From: Rutidosis leptorrhynchoides
Taxonomy: Eukaryota; Streptophyta; Magnoliopsida; Asterales; Asteraceae
NCBI RefSeq assembly: GCF_046630445.1
Contig: NC_092342.1
Coordinates: 86,834,001 to 86,898,000 of the forward strand
Length of the DNA: 64,000 nt
Reading direction: 5' to 3'
Shown: positions 32,501 through 43,157 of the stretch, one piece after another
Numbering within the stretch: the stretch's first letter is position 1
How the letters are laid out: each line of letters opens with the position of its first letter
Translations under genes and position numbers: made by a program
Notes under the pieces: generated by a model
Seen by the model: only the letters and a program-made list of their open reading frames with translations
Told to the model about the DNA's origin: nothing
Database searches by the model: none

Positions 32501-34940
32501 TGAAACGACCCAACCCGTATTAAAACCGGCCCATAAAAATTTTTCTTTTTAATACGCGTTAAATAATAATACTTTAGGACCCAATTGTGTTTCCATAAAC
32601 ATCTTTTATACAATAGAATGTTTAATAAACCATAAAACATTTAATACATTGATTAATTGTCCAAACGGACATACACGACCCGACTAGTTTAGTTTCCAAC
32701 CAAAACCGAGCATGGTGATTTGGGACTATGCTACCCAAATCCTAATCGAATACAAAAGCAAGATCTTCTAAGCAACCTAGCCAAGATCTCTAATCCCCAA
32801 GCTTACCCGAGCCGCCAAGCATGCGAACCTATAAAAATATCAACAACGAGAGGGTAAGCTAACGCTTAGTGAATGATAACATACTACATACATATATATG
32901 TATAAAATGGACACGCCACACAAATATCAAATACCGCATACCGAAGCATCCATGTATAAGGCAACTACACTAAGCATACCGTACGATCTCTAAGCAACAA
33001 GCTAAAGATATCAACAAAGTATAAGTTCACCAACGACGATGTGAACAACGTCAATAAGCTACACCCGGAGGGTTAGCTACAACACAACAATACATTAATA
33101 TATATATAATAATATAAAAATGACCAAGGTTAACCCTTTAACCCAATACCGAGAACCAAGTACCACAATGAAGATTGACCGAACTACACGAGCCCTAGTA
33201 ATCCGAAATCACACGAGATTACTATCTTCACAACATCGAGGTTGGCCGAACTACACGAGCCTTAGTAATCCGAAACCACACGAGATTATTACCTCAATAA
33301 GATGACCGAACTACACGAGTCACCATGAATCCGAACTACACGAGATTCATTTCCAATAAGATGACCGAACTACACGCGTCATCGTGAATCCGAACTACAC
33401 GAGATCCACTTCTCCAATTCAAACCCACGGTCACGGGATTATAAAATCCACCACGTCGGGGTTATCCACATCACGACAAATCAACCCTTCGCCATTGGGT
33501 TTATAACATCCAAATCACAACCACGTGTGATAACGTACACACAAACATGTACCTCGCCAAAGGTGGTCAACCAAAGCGCACAACCGTGCCAATTGGACTC
33601 ATACCAAAGTCCACCAAATCCACCTATATGTGAAGCGAGCTCTATAGCCGAGAATCACTTCACCCGACCCGCACCCATCCTACACATACATATGCACATA
33701 GGATATTAACACTCACCTTGTCGCCTTGAAGAAATGCTTCCAAGTAATCCGCAACTCGTCAATGGAAAGTACCTAATTCATTATCACAAATTCAACAACA
33801 CACTTAGATTGGATCTACAAACTAACCCAATTCGACACTTAGTGCAATTTCGACCCAAATGCACTTCCAAGGACAAACCGCGCCCAAACTAACCAATAAT
33901 CACTAACACAAGTGATAATGGTCCTAATATGCCAATTAAACCCGAACACAAGTGTTAACACTTATCGTTCTCAAAATCGCCCATAAACCCTAATTTTGAC
34001 CCATAAGGTCAAAATCTCACCATTTACAAATTTTGACACCAAAACATGTTTAACTCGGTTTTATACTTTAACTTAATCCATTTTAAGTTTACAAACCTCA
34101 TCGAATTGACATTCGGGTCATAATCCTCAACAAACCCTAATTTTAACTCTAGTCAAAATTAGTCAACCACGAAAACTCTAAAAGTCTCCAAAACACCAAT
34201 AATCACTTATGCTAGTGATTGTACACCATTTACAAGTCTTAAACATGGTTAAATCATTAACCAACCCAAAACCCGCCTTTAACACTTATAAATCCGAATC
34301 TTGGTGTTAATCTCCAATTAACAACTAAATGGGTTTCACCTATGAATCATACAATCAAAAGCCCCAAATTTGAATGATGAACACGAAAATGAAATTCGGA
34401 GTTAGAGCTTACCACTAGTATCACCGTGTAGCTAAGAACGAGGAGAACAACCTAGTCAACTATGCCAAAGATCAAATCCCGCTTCTTCCTTTCCAAAAAT
34501 CCCTTTGAAAGCAAATGGGTGTTTGAGTTTTTGAGAGGAAAATGAAATGAAAAGGAAAATGAAATTAGGAAATGAAATGAATGGATGAGGTTAAAGCCTC
34601 AAATCTGGCTCAAACGTGAAATGACCAAATTGCCCTTGAACCTTATTTAAAATTACAAGAATCTGGTACCAGTTTGCCCGTATCGCCACACCGCGGCCTT
34701 AAATGTCGCGCCGCGACATTTGCCTAGTTCTGGGATAATTTTTAATCAAGTTTCTGATCTGGATTCCAGTTAAATGCCGCGCTGCGGCCTCTTTTGTTGC
34801 GCCGCGACACACAGCATGATCTGAGTCATTTTCTTGCATACAAGACCTCAACACCCGAACATGTCCCGAACCCTTCATAAGCCTATCGTACATACACAAT
34901 ACACCTATAAATCATGTACGGGGAAAAACGGGGTGTTACA
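32501..34940 (-). repeat. 3' LTR of element E (copy 1)
   Basis: It runs from TGAAACGACCCAACCCG to GGGGTGTTACA on the plus strand, 2440 bp. It contains a minisatellite at 33163-33415 and a GC-rich block at 34685-34812 with near-palindromes such as TGTCGCGCCGCGACA. The left flank is CTCGT. The partner flank is not in the window. Confidence 0.92.
33163..33415 (+). repeat. Minisatellite in the LTR of element E (copy 1)
   Basis: Four to five imperfect units of about 55-65 bp built from GACCGAACTACACGAG and AATCCGAACTACACGAGAT. A closely similar array lies inside the element at 35646-35960. Confidence 0.9.
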
Positions 34941-35477
34941 ACTCTCCCCCACTTAGCCTCGATCACGTCCTCGTGATCCTCGTCACTTAACCAAACGGAC
35001 CACACTTCACGGTCCTCAAACATAAGTCCCAACCGACTTTCCTAAGCAATTCTTCCCAATGAATTGCCTTCGACAACTAAATCATCACCCGCGATTTATC
35101 AATTCCACAATACGAGCACTAAAACTTGCTCAATCCCTCACATCGGGAAATTCAACCAATCTCGTACCAAGATATCGATCCCTTAGCGGACCCTTACCGA
35201 GTACAACGCTAAAAGCAACCAGTCTAAACCTAAGGTCAACAAACCGAAACGATGAAGACCGAACCAAACAAATCCTTACGGATAACACCAATCACTATAC
35301 ATCCCTTGTAGTGCGCAATACGACCAATACGCAACTACCGTAACATCATAATAAACGGTTAAGACCGATAACGCCCAAAACGACTATGGTAACGTTAATC
35401 CCAAGGTGTACAAAATCGACTATCGTCACACCCGTAGCAACATGTGAGCGAAACACGGCTATCGCATCACTAATCAT
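34941..35477 (-). other. Element E interior next to the polypurine tract
   Basis: No protein motif could be read. The pol C-terminus would be expected here in a complete element. Confidence 0.5.
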
Positions 35478-35643
35478 ACAACATGGTCCTCACGACCCCA
35501 CCATCGGCGTATAAAACAACCGATATTTCCCACAACATGGTCCTTACGACCCCACCATTGGTGTATAAAACAACCAATAGATCACACGACATGGTCCTTA
35601 CGACCCCACCATCGATGTATAAAATAACCGATAGATCACACAA
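35478..35643 (+). repeat. Tandem repeat E1, three units of about 55-60 bp
   Basis: Three copies of a unit containing CATGGTCCTTACGACCCCAC and GTATAAAACAACCGATA. It replaces pol sequence in element E. Confidence 0.9.
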
Positions 35644-35645
35644 CC

Positions 35646-35960
35646 TGAAGGCTGGCCGAAAACACATGCGCCTTAGTGAATCCGAACTACACGCGACTCA
35701 CTACCTTCACCACAACAACAATCGAGATTGGCCGAACTACACGCGCCTTAGTGAATCCGAACTACACGAGAGTCACTATCCCGGAGGAATGACCGAACTA
35801 CACGAGTCATTTGTGAATCCGAACTACACGAGACTCACTCCTCAATACAATGACCGAAACCACACGAGTCATTTGTGAATCCGAACTACACGAGATTCAC
35901 TTCCACAATAAGATGACCGAAACCACACGCGTCATCGTGAATCCGAAACCATACGCGATC
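35646..35960 (+). repeat. Tandem repeat E2, five to six units
   Basis: Units of about 50-65 bp with GACCGAACTACACGAGTCA and GTGAATCCGAACTACACG. This is the same repeat family as in the LTR at 33163-33415, so sequence has moved between interior and LTR or both were expanded from one ancestor. Confidence 0.9.
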
Positions 35961-35964
35961 CACT

Positions 35965-36228
35965 ACCATGATGAAGTCAGCGGACCCGAAGATCATGCTT
36001 CACCGATCTCAACACCGGATGAAGTCAGCGGATCCCGTCAACGGTCATGCTTCACCGATATAACACCTCGCTCATGATGAAGTCAGCGGACCCCGAAGGT
36101 CATGCTCCACCAATCGCATACTCCCATGATGAAGTCAGCGGACCCTAAAGGTCATGCTTCATCAATCACCAATACCATGATGAAGTCAGCGGACTCCGAA
36201 AGTCATGCTTCATCAATCAACGCCCTTT
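35965..36228 (+). repeat. Tandem repeat E3, five units of about 50-60 bp
   Basis: Five copies of a unit with GATGAAGTCAGCGGACCC and GGTCATGCTTCA. They follow E2 directly. Confidence 0.9.
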
Positions 36229-37317
36229 TGGCCTCGAACGACGAGTAGCGTAACATCGCGCTCTGCTACGCCATAGTGAATCCTAACGGATACCACTAAC
36301 CATTCACACACTCGAGCAAGAACCACTTATATCAAGCATAGGCACAAAACAATAATTCTCTAGAAGAGAATCTGACACACACCTCCCTTAACCGAAGGAT
36401 TTCACCTTGCTCACCAAACCCGTCCATTATCTCTCAACGAGATTTACCACATTACCACCTCGGTGATAATTCAAATCCAAACCATAAGTACAATTTATCC
36501 GAAATTGTAATCTACCACAAATCGACCAAAACCAGGTCTCGACAACATTTTCCGGATCTACCAAAAGCATCATCCGAAATCTCACACAAAATTTCCTCGT
36601 GCGGAAGTGTAACTCCCCCACTTGGAACTACGTTCCATATCCGCACCTCGTACAACCGTACAATGCTACCAAAGGTAGACTTTACCAACAATTGGGTTCA
36701 CACAACCCATCACCATCTCTTGCTCCAGCCTTGAGCACACGAAGAATTTCAATCAATCCTTAAATACTTCGAACAAAAAGTGTACCACGATTACACAAAC
36801 CACACCCTCGCAATCATCCAATTGCTTTAGTTTGTCAACTTCCACCTTGTTACTCATGTACCTAAGGGTTTCACTTCGGTACTCTAAGTACAATGTAACC
36901 ACAACACAATCGGAGTTGAACACCACGCTAGTAGGTATAAAAGAGGCACCTAATGTCGCGTCTTATATACTCCATTACCAACATACATCGAGATTCAAAA
37001 CACTCGATCTTAAGGGTTCCAATCCACCCGTCGAACCTCATGGTTCATCGACCTCCACACAAAAGCGAACACGCGCTTAACAATCGAACACCAAAACCCA
37101 TTTCCATGGCTTGGTAGAAACATTTCCAAATACTAAGGAATGCTTGGTGGCACCAAGTCTTACGCCCTTCACCCGACAATCAACGTCACCATTGGGTACT
37201 TCCATTAGGAACGTCACCCATAACAACAACATGCACAACACAATGCATTTAATAAACTCAAACTCAACGGCGCATAATAAATAATCAAATGACATATTTA
37301 TTAAAACGAAACGTACC
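36229..37317 (-). other. Element E interior between arrays and gag, no pol seen
   Basis: Contains a second polypurine-like sequence (CCAAGTGGGGGAGTTAC on the minus strand, about 36627-36611), much like the one before the 3' LTR. No protease or reverse transcriptase motif could be read in any frame. Possibly a rearranged 3' end duplicated in the interior. Confidence 0.45.
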
Positions 37318-38259
37318 TTAACGTCTCCTTGAAGCACCTGTCCCCGCTAACTTGGGACATTCCGACTTACGATGTCCTTCTTCTTGGAAATTGAAACACA
37401 CCATGCCATCACTCTTTAGTACCGAACATTCCCAAGACTTGTGACCCCTCATGCCACAATTGTAACATCTAGATGCACTAGAATCCGGTATACCCGTCCG
37501 CGTACCACCCGTGCTCACACTCGGACCCTTAGTCCTCTTACTCGGAGCACCATACGAAACAACCCTTCTCTAGCTCGAAGGTTCACCCTTCTTTGATCGT
37601 GAATACGACTCGAAACCTCTAGCCACGGCGAATAATTCCGCAAACGATTTCAAATAACCCCGGCTAATCTTATTCTTCAAGTCATCATTCAAGGTTCGAT
37701 AGAAATCTTGCATCAACAAATTATCATTCCCCAAATACTCCGGGAAAAAATGAGCCTTCGCCATAAAGGTCGTCTTGAGAGTATTCAAATACATAGAACC
37801 CTGTTGCAAATTTCGCAACTCATTACGCATTTCCGACAAATCGGTTGAAGTCCGAAACTCCTCGAAGAATTCCTTCTTAAACCCGTCCCACGATAAAGCC
37901 ATAAACGTTTCGCCACCGACGAGATCGATTTTACCATCCAACCAATCCCTTGCCCTGCCTCGCAACAGACTAGTAGCGAGTCTCGTATTTTTCTCGGGAG
38001 GGCATTCAATAGTACGAAAACACCCTTCGACATCCAAGATCCAAGTTGTGCTTACCAAAGGATCCGGTTTCCTGTCATACATCGGGGGTTTAGTCCTCAT
38101 GAAGCTCTTAAGACAACGCTCCATTTCACTACTACCCCGAAATTCGGAATACTTCCTATCCATTTCTTCTCGAAACGCACTCATTTGCTCCGCAACGGCA
38201 GCCGCAACTCTAGAGTTAAACTCCTCGTCATTCGTCTCGATCTCGTTTCGTGTCGTCAT
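37318..38259 (-). pseudogene. Gag of element E, one in-frame amber stop
   Basis: Gag packages element RNA. The frame opens with ATG at 38259 (MTTRNEIETNDEEFN), has a coiled-coil-like N-terminus, and then a retrotransposon gag domain (PDPLVSTTWILDVEGCFRTI, GRARDWLDGK, LSWDGFKKEFFEEF, RGYLKSFAELFAVARGFE). TAG at 37572-37570, likely from CAG, interrupts it after GEPSS. The same frame continues to a CCHC knuckle CYNCGMRGHKSWEC and a second one, CFNFQEEGHRKSEC, in which the second Cys is Phe. It ends at TAA 37318-37320. Gag and pol are not fused here because no pol follows. Confidence 0.88.
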
Positions 38260-38682
38260 TCTAAAGAATGCAAAATGATTAGATCACGGACGTATAAAAC
38301 ACACACTCCACACCGGTCCATCTTGCTAAACACTCGCCGTACATCACTTGTTTGACACGATTTGCACCTGTAATAAGGTTTGCAAGTCCTTATTACGCAC
38401 ACACGCCGTATCAACTCGTTAGTACAACGACCGCCTCGCTCGATGATATAAACAAACACAAACAAAATTCTACGCGATATACACATACGCGAGAATTATT
38501 ATCACAACACAATTAATATATTAATAATATCCGCATTACCAATATCGACGTTAGTACACCTACAATAAGGCACTAACTATAACCTATTCCGACCCGTAAT
38601 CCTACAAGTCCCGCAACAAATAAGCACACACAAAAGTCTAAGTCTAGGCACATATCTCAAGTCACCTAAATCCCTTAGACCA

Positions 38683-38697
38683 TGCTCTGATACCACT
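38683..38697 (-). other. Primer binding site of element E
   Basis: TGGTATCAGAGC on the minus strand, two to three bases from the LTR end (GGGTCGTTTCA type). It sets the minus orientation of element E. Confidence 0.92.
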
Positions 38698-39330
38698 TGA
38701 AACGACTCAACCCGTATTAAAACTGGCCCATAAAAATTTTCCTTTTAATACGCGTTAAATAATACTTTAGGACCCAATTGTGTTTCCATAAACATCTTTT
38801 ATACAATAGAAGGTTTAATAAACCTTAAAACATTTAATACATTGATTAATTGTCCAAACGGACATACACGACCCGACTAGTTTAGTTTCCAACCAAAACC
38901 GAGCATGGTGATTTGGGACTATGCTACCCAAATCCTAATCGAATACAAAAGCAAGATCTTCTAAGCAACCTAGCCAAGATCTCTAATCCCCAAGCTTACC
39001 CGAGCCGCCAAGCATGCGAACTAATAAAAATATCAACAACGTGAGGGTAAGCTAACGCTTAGTGAATGATAACATACTACATACATATATATGTATAAAA
39101 TGGACATGCCACATAAATATCAAATACCGCATACCGAAGCATCCATGTATAAGGCAACTACACTAAGCATACCGTACGATCTCTAACCAACAAGCTAAAG
39201 ATATTAACAAAGTATAAGTTCACCAACGACGATGTGGACAACGCCAATAAGCTACACCCGGAGGGTTAGCTAAAACACAACAATACATTAATATATATAA
39301 TAATATAAAAACGACCAAGGTTAACCCTTT
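38698..39330 (-). repeat. 5' LTR of element E, truncated at the duplication junction
   Basis: It matches 32501-33139 with about 15-18 differences and stops at TTAACCCTTT. The remaining about 1.8 kb of the LTR is absent and is replaced by the start of the second tandem unit. Confidence 0.92.
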
Positions 39331-39345
39331 CTACAATATTTTATT
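39320..39345 (+). other. Junction of the 29.6-kb tandem duplication
   Basis: Element E LTR sequence (GGTTAACCCTTT) passes into element B spacer sequence (CTACAATATTTT) between 39330 and 39331. The parents read AACCCTTTAACCC (33131-33143) and GCTAATTTCTACAA (9707-9720), so only TTT is shared at the join. Confidence 0.95.
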
Positions 39346-39445
39346 CTAGCTTAGATAAGTCAAGATCAAAGATGTCTTTTAAAGTGGCATCATCTTGTTG
39401 ACTTATTGCAGTAACTTTGTTGATTGGAATATCCTCTAAGCTTGC

Positions 39446-40596
39446 TTATCTAGTAGTAGCTGCTTCACGTGCTTCTGCAAGTGAACAAACGCGATCTCCA
39501 ATGGCGGGAGGCAGAGGATCTAGTATGGTGCAATGTTGAGCAATTTCATCCAGAAACACTACTCTCTCGCGCAGTCGTAAAGCAGCTGCATAAGTGGAAA
39601 ACAGAACATTCACGGGACGTGAATTGAGAACCTTTTTAGCAAACTCCGGTAGGTGTTGGCGGAGTTGCGTGAACTCAAGCTTCGCGGAAGCTGCCGCGGC
39701 CAGAGCGGTGTCTCTCTTTGCAGTAAGCCTTGAAACCTCCTCTTGCAATGCAGAGATTGTGGTTTCAAAATTCTTTTGTTTGTCAGCTGTAGTAGACACC
39801 TGTAGCTTCAATTCATCTACCGTGGTTTTGGCCGCGGTGAGCTCATAGGAGAGATCAACACAGCATTTCTCGCTGTTTTCAGCCTTGATCCTCTCAACAT
39901 TGTACTTCTGCTGTTCAGCTCCAAGCACATTGAAAAATTGTTCTTGCCGGCATATCATATCATACGCCGAGTTGAAGCACATGTAGAAGTTTTGAATAAA
40001 ACTGTTGTGCGCATCAAGTGCAGAAAGTTTGGAGAATTCGCGGCGAAGCTCGCCGGGGATTGCTAACTTCATTTGCTGGCGCTGATCCAGAGCAGCGCCA
40101 GCTGATGCATAAGTATATCCTGATAGACCATCAATTCGCACTCCATACGAGTCAGGAGGAGTGCGGAATAGCTCCGTGATTTGTGCCGCAGAATCAGGGC
40201 TAGGAAAAACTAGATTGAAAGGCGAGCCTCCTGTAAAACAATGCGATTATTATAATAGCAACAATAAATATTACAAAAACTGGCATGAATCAAAGATGAT
40301 TGTGTTATACCAGTTTGTTGGTCTCCTTCATAATCCGATATGATCGGATTATCGTATAAAGGAGTGATTTGTTTGAGTTTCTTGCTCTGCGATGATGGTG
40401 GCGTTTGCAGCGGTCGTTTTGTGGAACTTGGTTGTGATGTTGGTGATTTCGACGTCAAATCAACGATGGGAATAGCCTGTTTCTCCTGTTTGATTTGATG
40501 CTCGGTAGATGCCGAAGATTTAGCATCTTGGCTCGTTAGCAACTTTGTAATTAAAGCTTTAGGATCCACCTTACGATCGACCTCGTCAATTTTCAT
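39446..40596 (-). CDS. Antisense two-exon gene of element B, 356 aa (copy 2)
   Basis: Second copy of the gene at 9830-10980. Exon 1 is 40596-40311, the intron 40310-40231 and exon 2 40230-39446, with the same GT...AG ends and an open 357-codon frame. Compared with copy 1 I see three amino-acid changes (Gln to Pro in the basic patch of exon 1, Lys to Glu after VVFLD, and Thr to Arg as last residue) plus one intron change. All coding differences seen are replacements, which gives no sign of constraint since duplication. The gene stands without its element's integrase here, because unit 2 starts at 39331. Confidence 0.7.
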
Positions 40597-40710
40597 TTTT
40601 GATTAAGGTGGAGAAGTTGTGTTTGAAGAACTTGTAAAGGTTAATAGCAAATGTATATAATTGCGAATTGTAGTAGAGAAAGCAAGTGGAAAATTAGTGA
40701 TTGTGAATCA

Positions 40711-40726
40711 CGATATATATATAGGG
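40711..40726 (-). promoter_or_regulatory. TATA box for the antisense gene (copy 2)
   Basis: CCCTATATATATATCG on the minus strand, identical to copy 1 and at the same distance from the ATG at 40596. Confidence 0.5.
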
Positions 40727-40919
40727 GAAATAAGGGTGGTAAGCGATTATATTAATTATCCGTTGTGATAACTCAAACGGTAACTTTTGTCCTGCAACGG
40801 TAACTAAGTAAATGCGAAAATGCCTAAATGCGAATGATGGTTGCAAAAAACTGCGCATTTTTAGAGTTTATCATGATACATCTGCTTTGCAATATGTATC
40901 ATAATAAACTGGGGGGACT

Positions 40920-41287
40920 TGATCATATACATAGCATTGTATATGTATATTTTATTTGCTAAAGGCCAAGGGCAGAACTGCGCGAACTATAAGGCAAAGC
41001 TATGAATTGTTCGCTGAAAATAAGATCAGCAGATGGATTCCCGCGCTAATAAATGACTTCAGTTTGATCCGCTGAGTTTCAGCGGATGGTTAGGTAATTC
41101 GCAGACCGCGGATATCTCGAATACTATAAATAGAGAGCTTGGCCTCTCATTTATGGGTTGTTGATTCTCTGCCATTTTGCCCAAGCCTTTGTAATTTCCA
41201 CTTGTGATCTTGCCCAATGGATTTTTACATCGCACAAAGGTGAATTATGCTAATTAACAATCAAGACCGGGTCGGGGTGGTTGATCA
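40920..41287 (+). repeat. 3' LTR of element B (copy 2)
   Basis: Identical in layout to 11304-11671, with the polypurine tract before it and TATA box CTATAAATAG at 41124-41133. Confidence 0.6.
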
Positions 41288-42968
41288 CTTGATAGTTAAA
41301 GTGAAAGACGATCATCGGGGCCCAAAAATAATCATCAAACATTCCATCCTCCATTGTAATCTTATTGCACTCAATCCGTAATTAAGTAACATCGTTAATT
41401 AAGGATTGATATAAACTATTTTATATGTGTGATCCTTTTAGTGTTCTTAATAACCATTTATTAATGTCCTTTTGCCATTTCAATTTAACCATTTAAATTG
41501 TCGTTTTGCATGTAGTTAATAATGTCTAATTTAACCAATTAAATTGTCATTTTGCTTGTTGTTAACTTGTGATATACTTGTAGCAACCAAACATACAAAC
41601 ACAATAAACAACCATGCATGCAAAACAAATATGTTCACAATCAAGCCAATTTGGTAGACATTTGTTTAGCCGAAAACAAATGTCACCGGTAAGGGTTATA
41701 ACACAAAGTAGGAGATTTCAAATCTCCCACTTAATCTTGCATCTTCCTTGTCTTCATCTTGCATCTTCATTTTTACAAAAAAAATATATCCTAATACATT
41801 TTTCTAAAAAATGAAAATACAACCTAATCTATTTTACATACCAAATATAAAATAAATTACATAACCAAAATAATAATATTACAAACCAAATTGAATGAAT
41901 ATTACAACCACATGAATGAATTAATATTATATACCAAATGCATAGATTAATTCAACCAAACATGCAACCATTCAAACACAAGGTCAAGGCTTGATTGTGA
42001 ACTTTAACATACAACCAATATGACCAAAATGGAACAACCCAAAACCCATTTTGGGTGTCCAAGAATTCGGCCAAAATAGCAAACCCACCCAAACCTGAGA
42101 ATTTTTGCATTCTACTATCAAGCATGTTCATAAAATGCAAAAATATAGTGGGTTTAATAGATCATCTCGAAACATATTTCAACAACTTCGGCTCTAGATA
42201 CCATTGTTGGGATTTAACAAGTTTCAATATACTTAAAACCATTTAAGTAGTAAGATAGCGGAAGCAAGTAAATATTACCATTTTAGAACTTGTTATATTT
42301 TAACCAATTAAAGTTAAATCCCAATTAGGATCAAGTTGTGAAACATACTTACAAACTACAAGCAAGAAAAGAGTTTATACCTACTCCAAGCTTGTTGATA
42401 GATGATGAAGATGATGATGATGAATGGAGCTCCAAAAGAATGAAACCTCAAGTTGTTATACCCCAAACTTTGCACCAATACCTTGTACTTTGGTTATGAT
42501 TTATTAACACTTGAATAGAGTTTGCAAAAACCAAATGAAGAACCCTTTCTTTCCCTCAAAACTCACAGCATACAGCAGCAAAAATGAGAGTGTTTTGTGC
42601 AGTTTTTCTAAGTATAATTGCATGTATTGTGTATATCAAAGAGTCATGTTACTTGTATATGGAAATGGGAAAGCATGAGTCAAGGAATCTAAGCCAAGAG
42701 CATGTGTATCTCATTCCCCATGCCACTTCCCATTTGTTTTATAAAATTAGTTTTATATAAGTTAAATTTTATAAAACTTTTTTTATAAAACTTCCATACA
42801 CATTTGTTATGTACATTTATATATATAAAACCAAGTTTTTATAAAATGTAACAAAACAAAGTCGATTATTTAACCTACAAATAATTTAAACTCTTATTAT
42901 ATAAATTATTCCATAATTTATATATATACACATCAAGTAATATTTCAGAAAACCATTTTTCTTAAAGT
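41288..42968. other. Anonymous DNA with minus-strand primer-site/LTR edge (copy 2)
   Basis: Copy of 11672-13352. The primer-site-like TGGTATCTAGAGCC is on the minus strand at 42203-42190 and the LTR edge begins at 42205. No gene was recognised. Confidence 0.35.
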
Positions 42969-43157
42969 TCAAGTGTCGCGTATTTAATCAATGATCCAAT
43001 CGCTAAGATTAAATACGAATAAGGTGTCGGTAAGTTTGTTATTGGATATGACCCGACTTGGATCAAAACATATTAGCCACGTTAATCCAATCGTCAAGTG
43101 TCGCGTATTTAATCAATGATCCAATCGCTAAGATTAAATACGAATAAGGTGTCGGTA
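42969..43157 (+). repeat. 64-bp direct repeat with hairpin arms (copy 2)
   Basis: The two 64-bp copies are at 42969-43032 and 43094-43157, still identical to each other and to those in unit 1. Confidence 0.85.

Larger units (their letters stand above)
9715..39330 (+). repeat. Tandem duplication, unit 1 (29,616 bp)
   Basis: The sequence from CTACAATATTTT at 9715 starts again at 39331 and matches to the window end at an offset of 29,616-29,628 bp. The unit runs from the spacer of element B, through the anonymous DNA, MITEs, element C with element D inside it, and the promoter-like stretch, into the first 633 bp of the 5' LTR of element E. I counted about 20-25 substitutions, one 4-bp indel at 14149, one homopolymer change near 22390 and different (TA)n lengths. 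Confidence 0.97.
32501..39330 (-). mobile_element. Element E: Ty3/gypsy element with gag but no pol, 5' LTR truncated
   Basis: 3' LTR 32501-34940, interior 34941-38697 and 5' LTR from 38698, cut at 39330 by the duplication junction. The primer site TGGTATCAGAGC lies on the minus strand at 38694-38683, and the polypurine tract AAGTGGGGGAGAGT at about 34954-34941. The interior has a gag with one stop and, instead of pol, three families of tandem repeats. The LTRs differ by roughly 2.5-3% over the 633 bp that can be compared, making this older than elements C and D. Confidence 0.9.

Noticed and set aside
35478-36228. CRISPR-like regular repeats
   Set aside because: Repeats are head-to-tail without unique spacers, in plant retroelement DNA, with no cas-type genes: ordinary minisatellites.
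9715-39330. Duplication by unequal crossing-over between homologous repeats
   Set aside because: Sequences at the two original breakpoints are unrelated apart from TTT.
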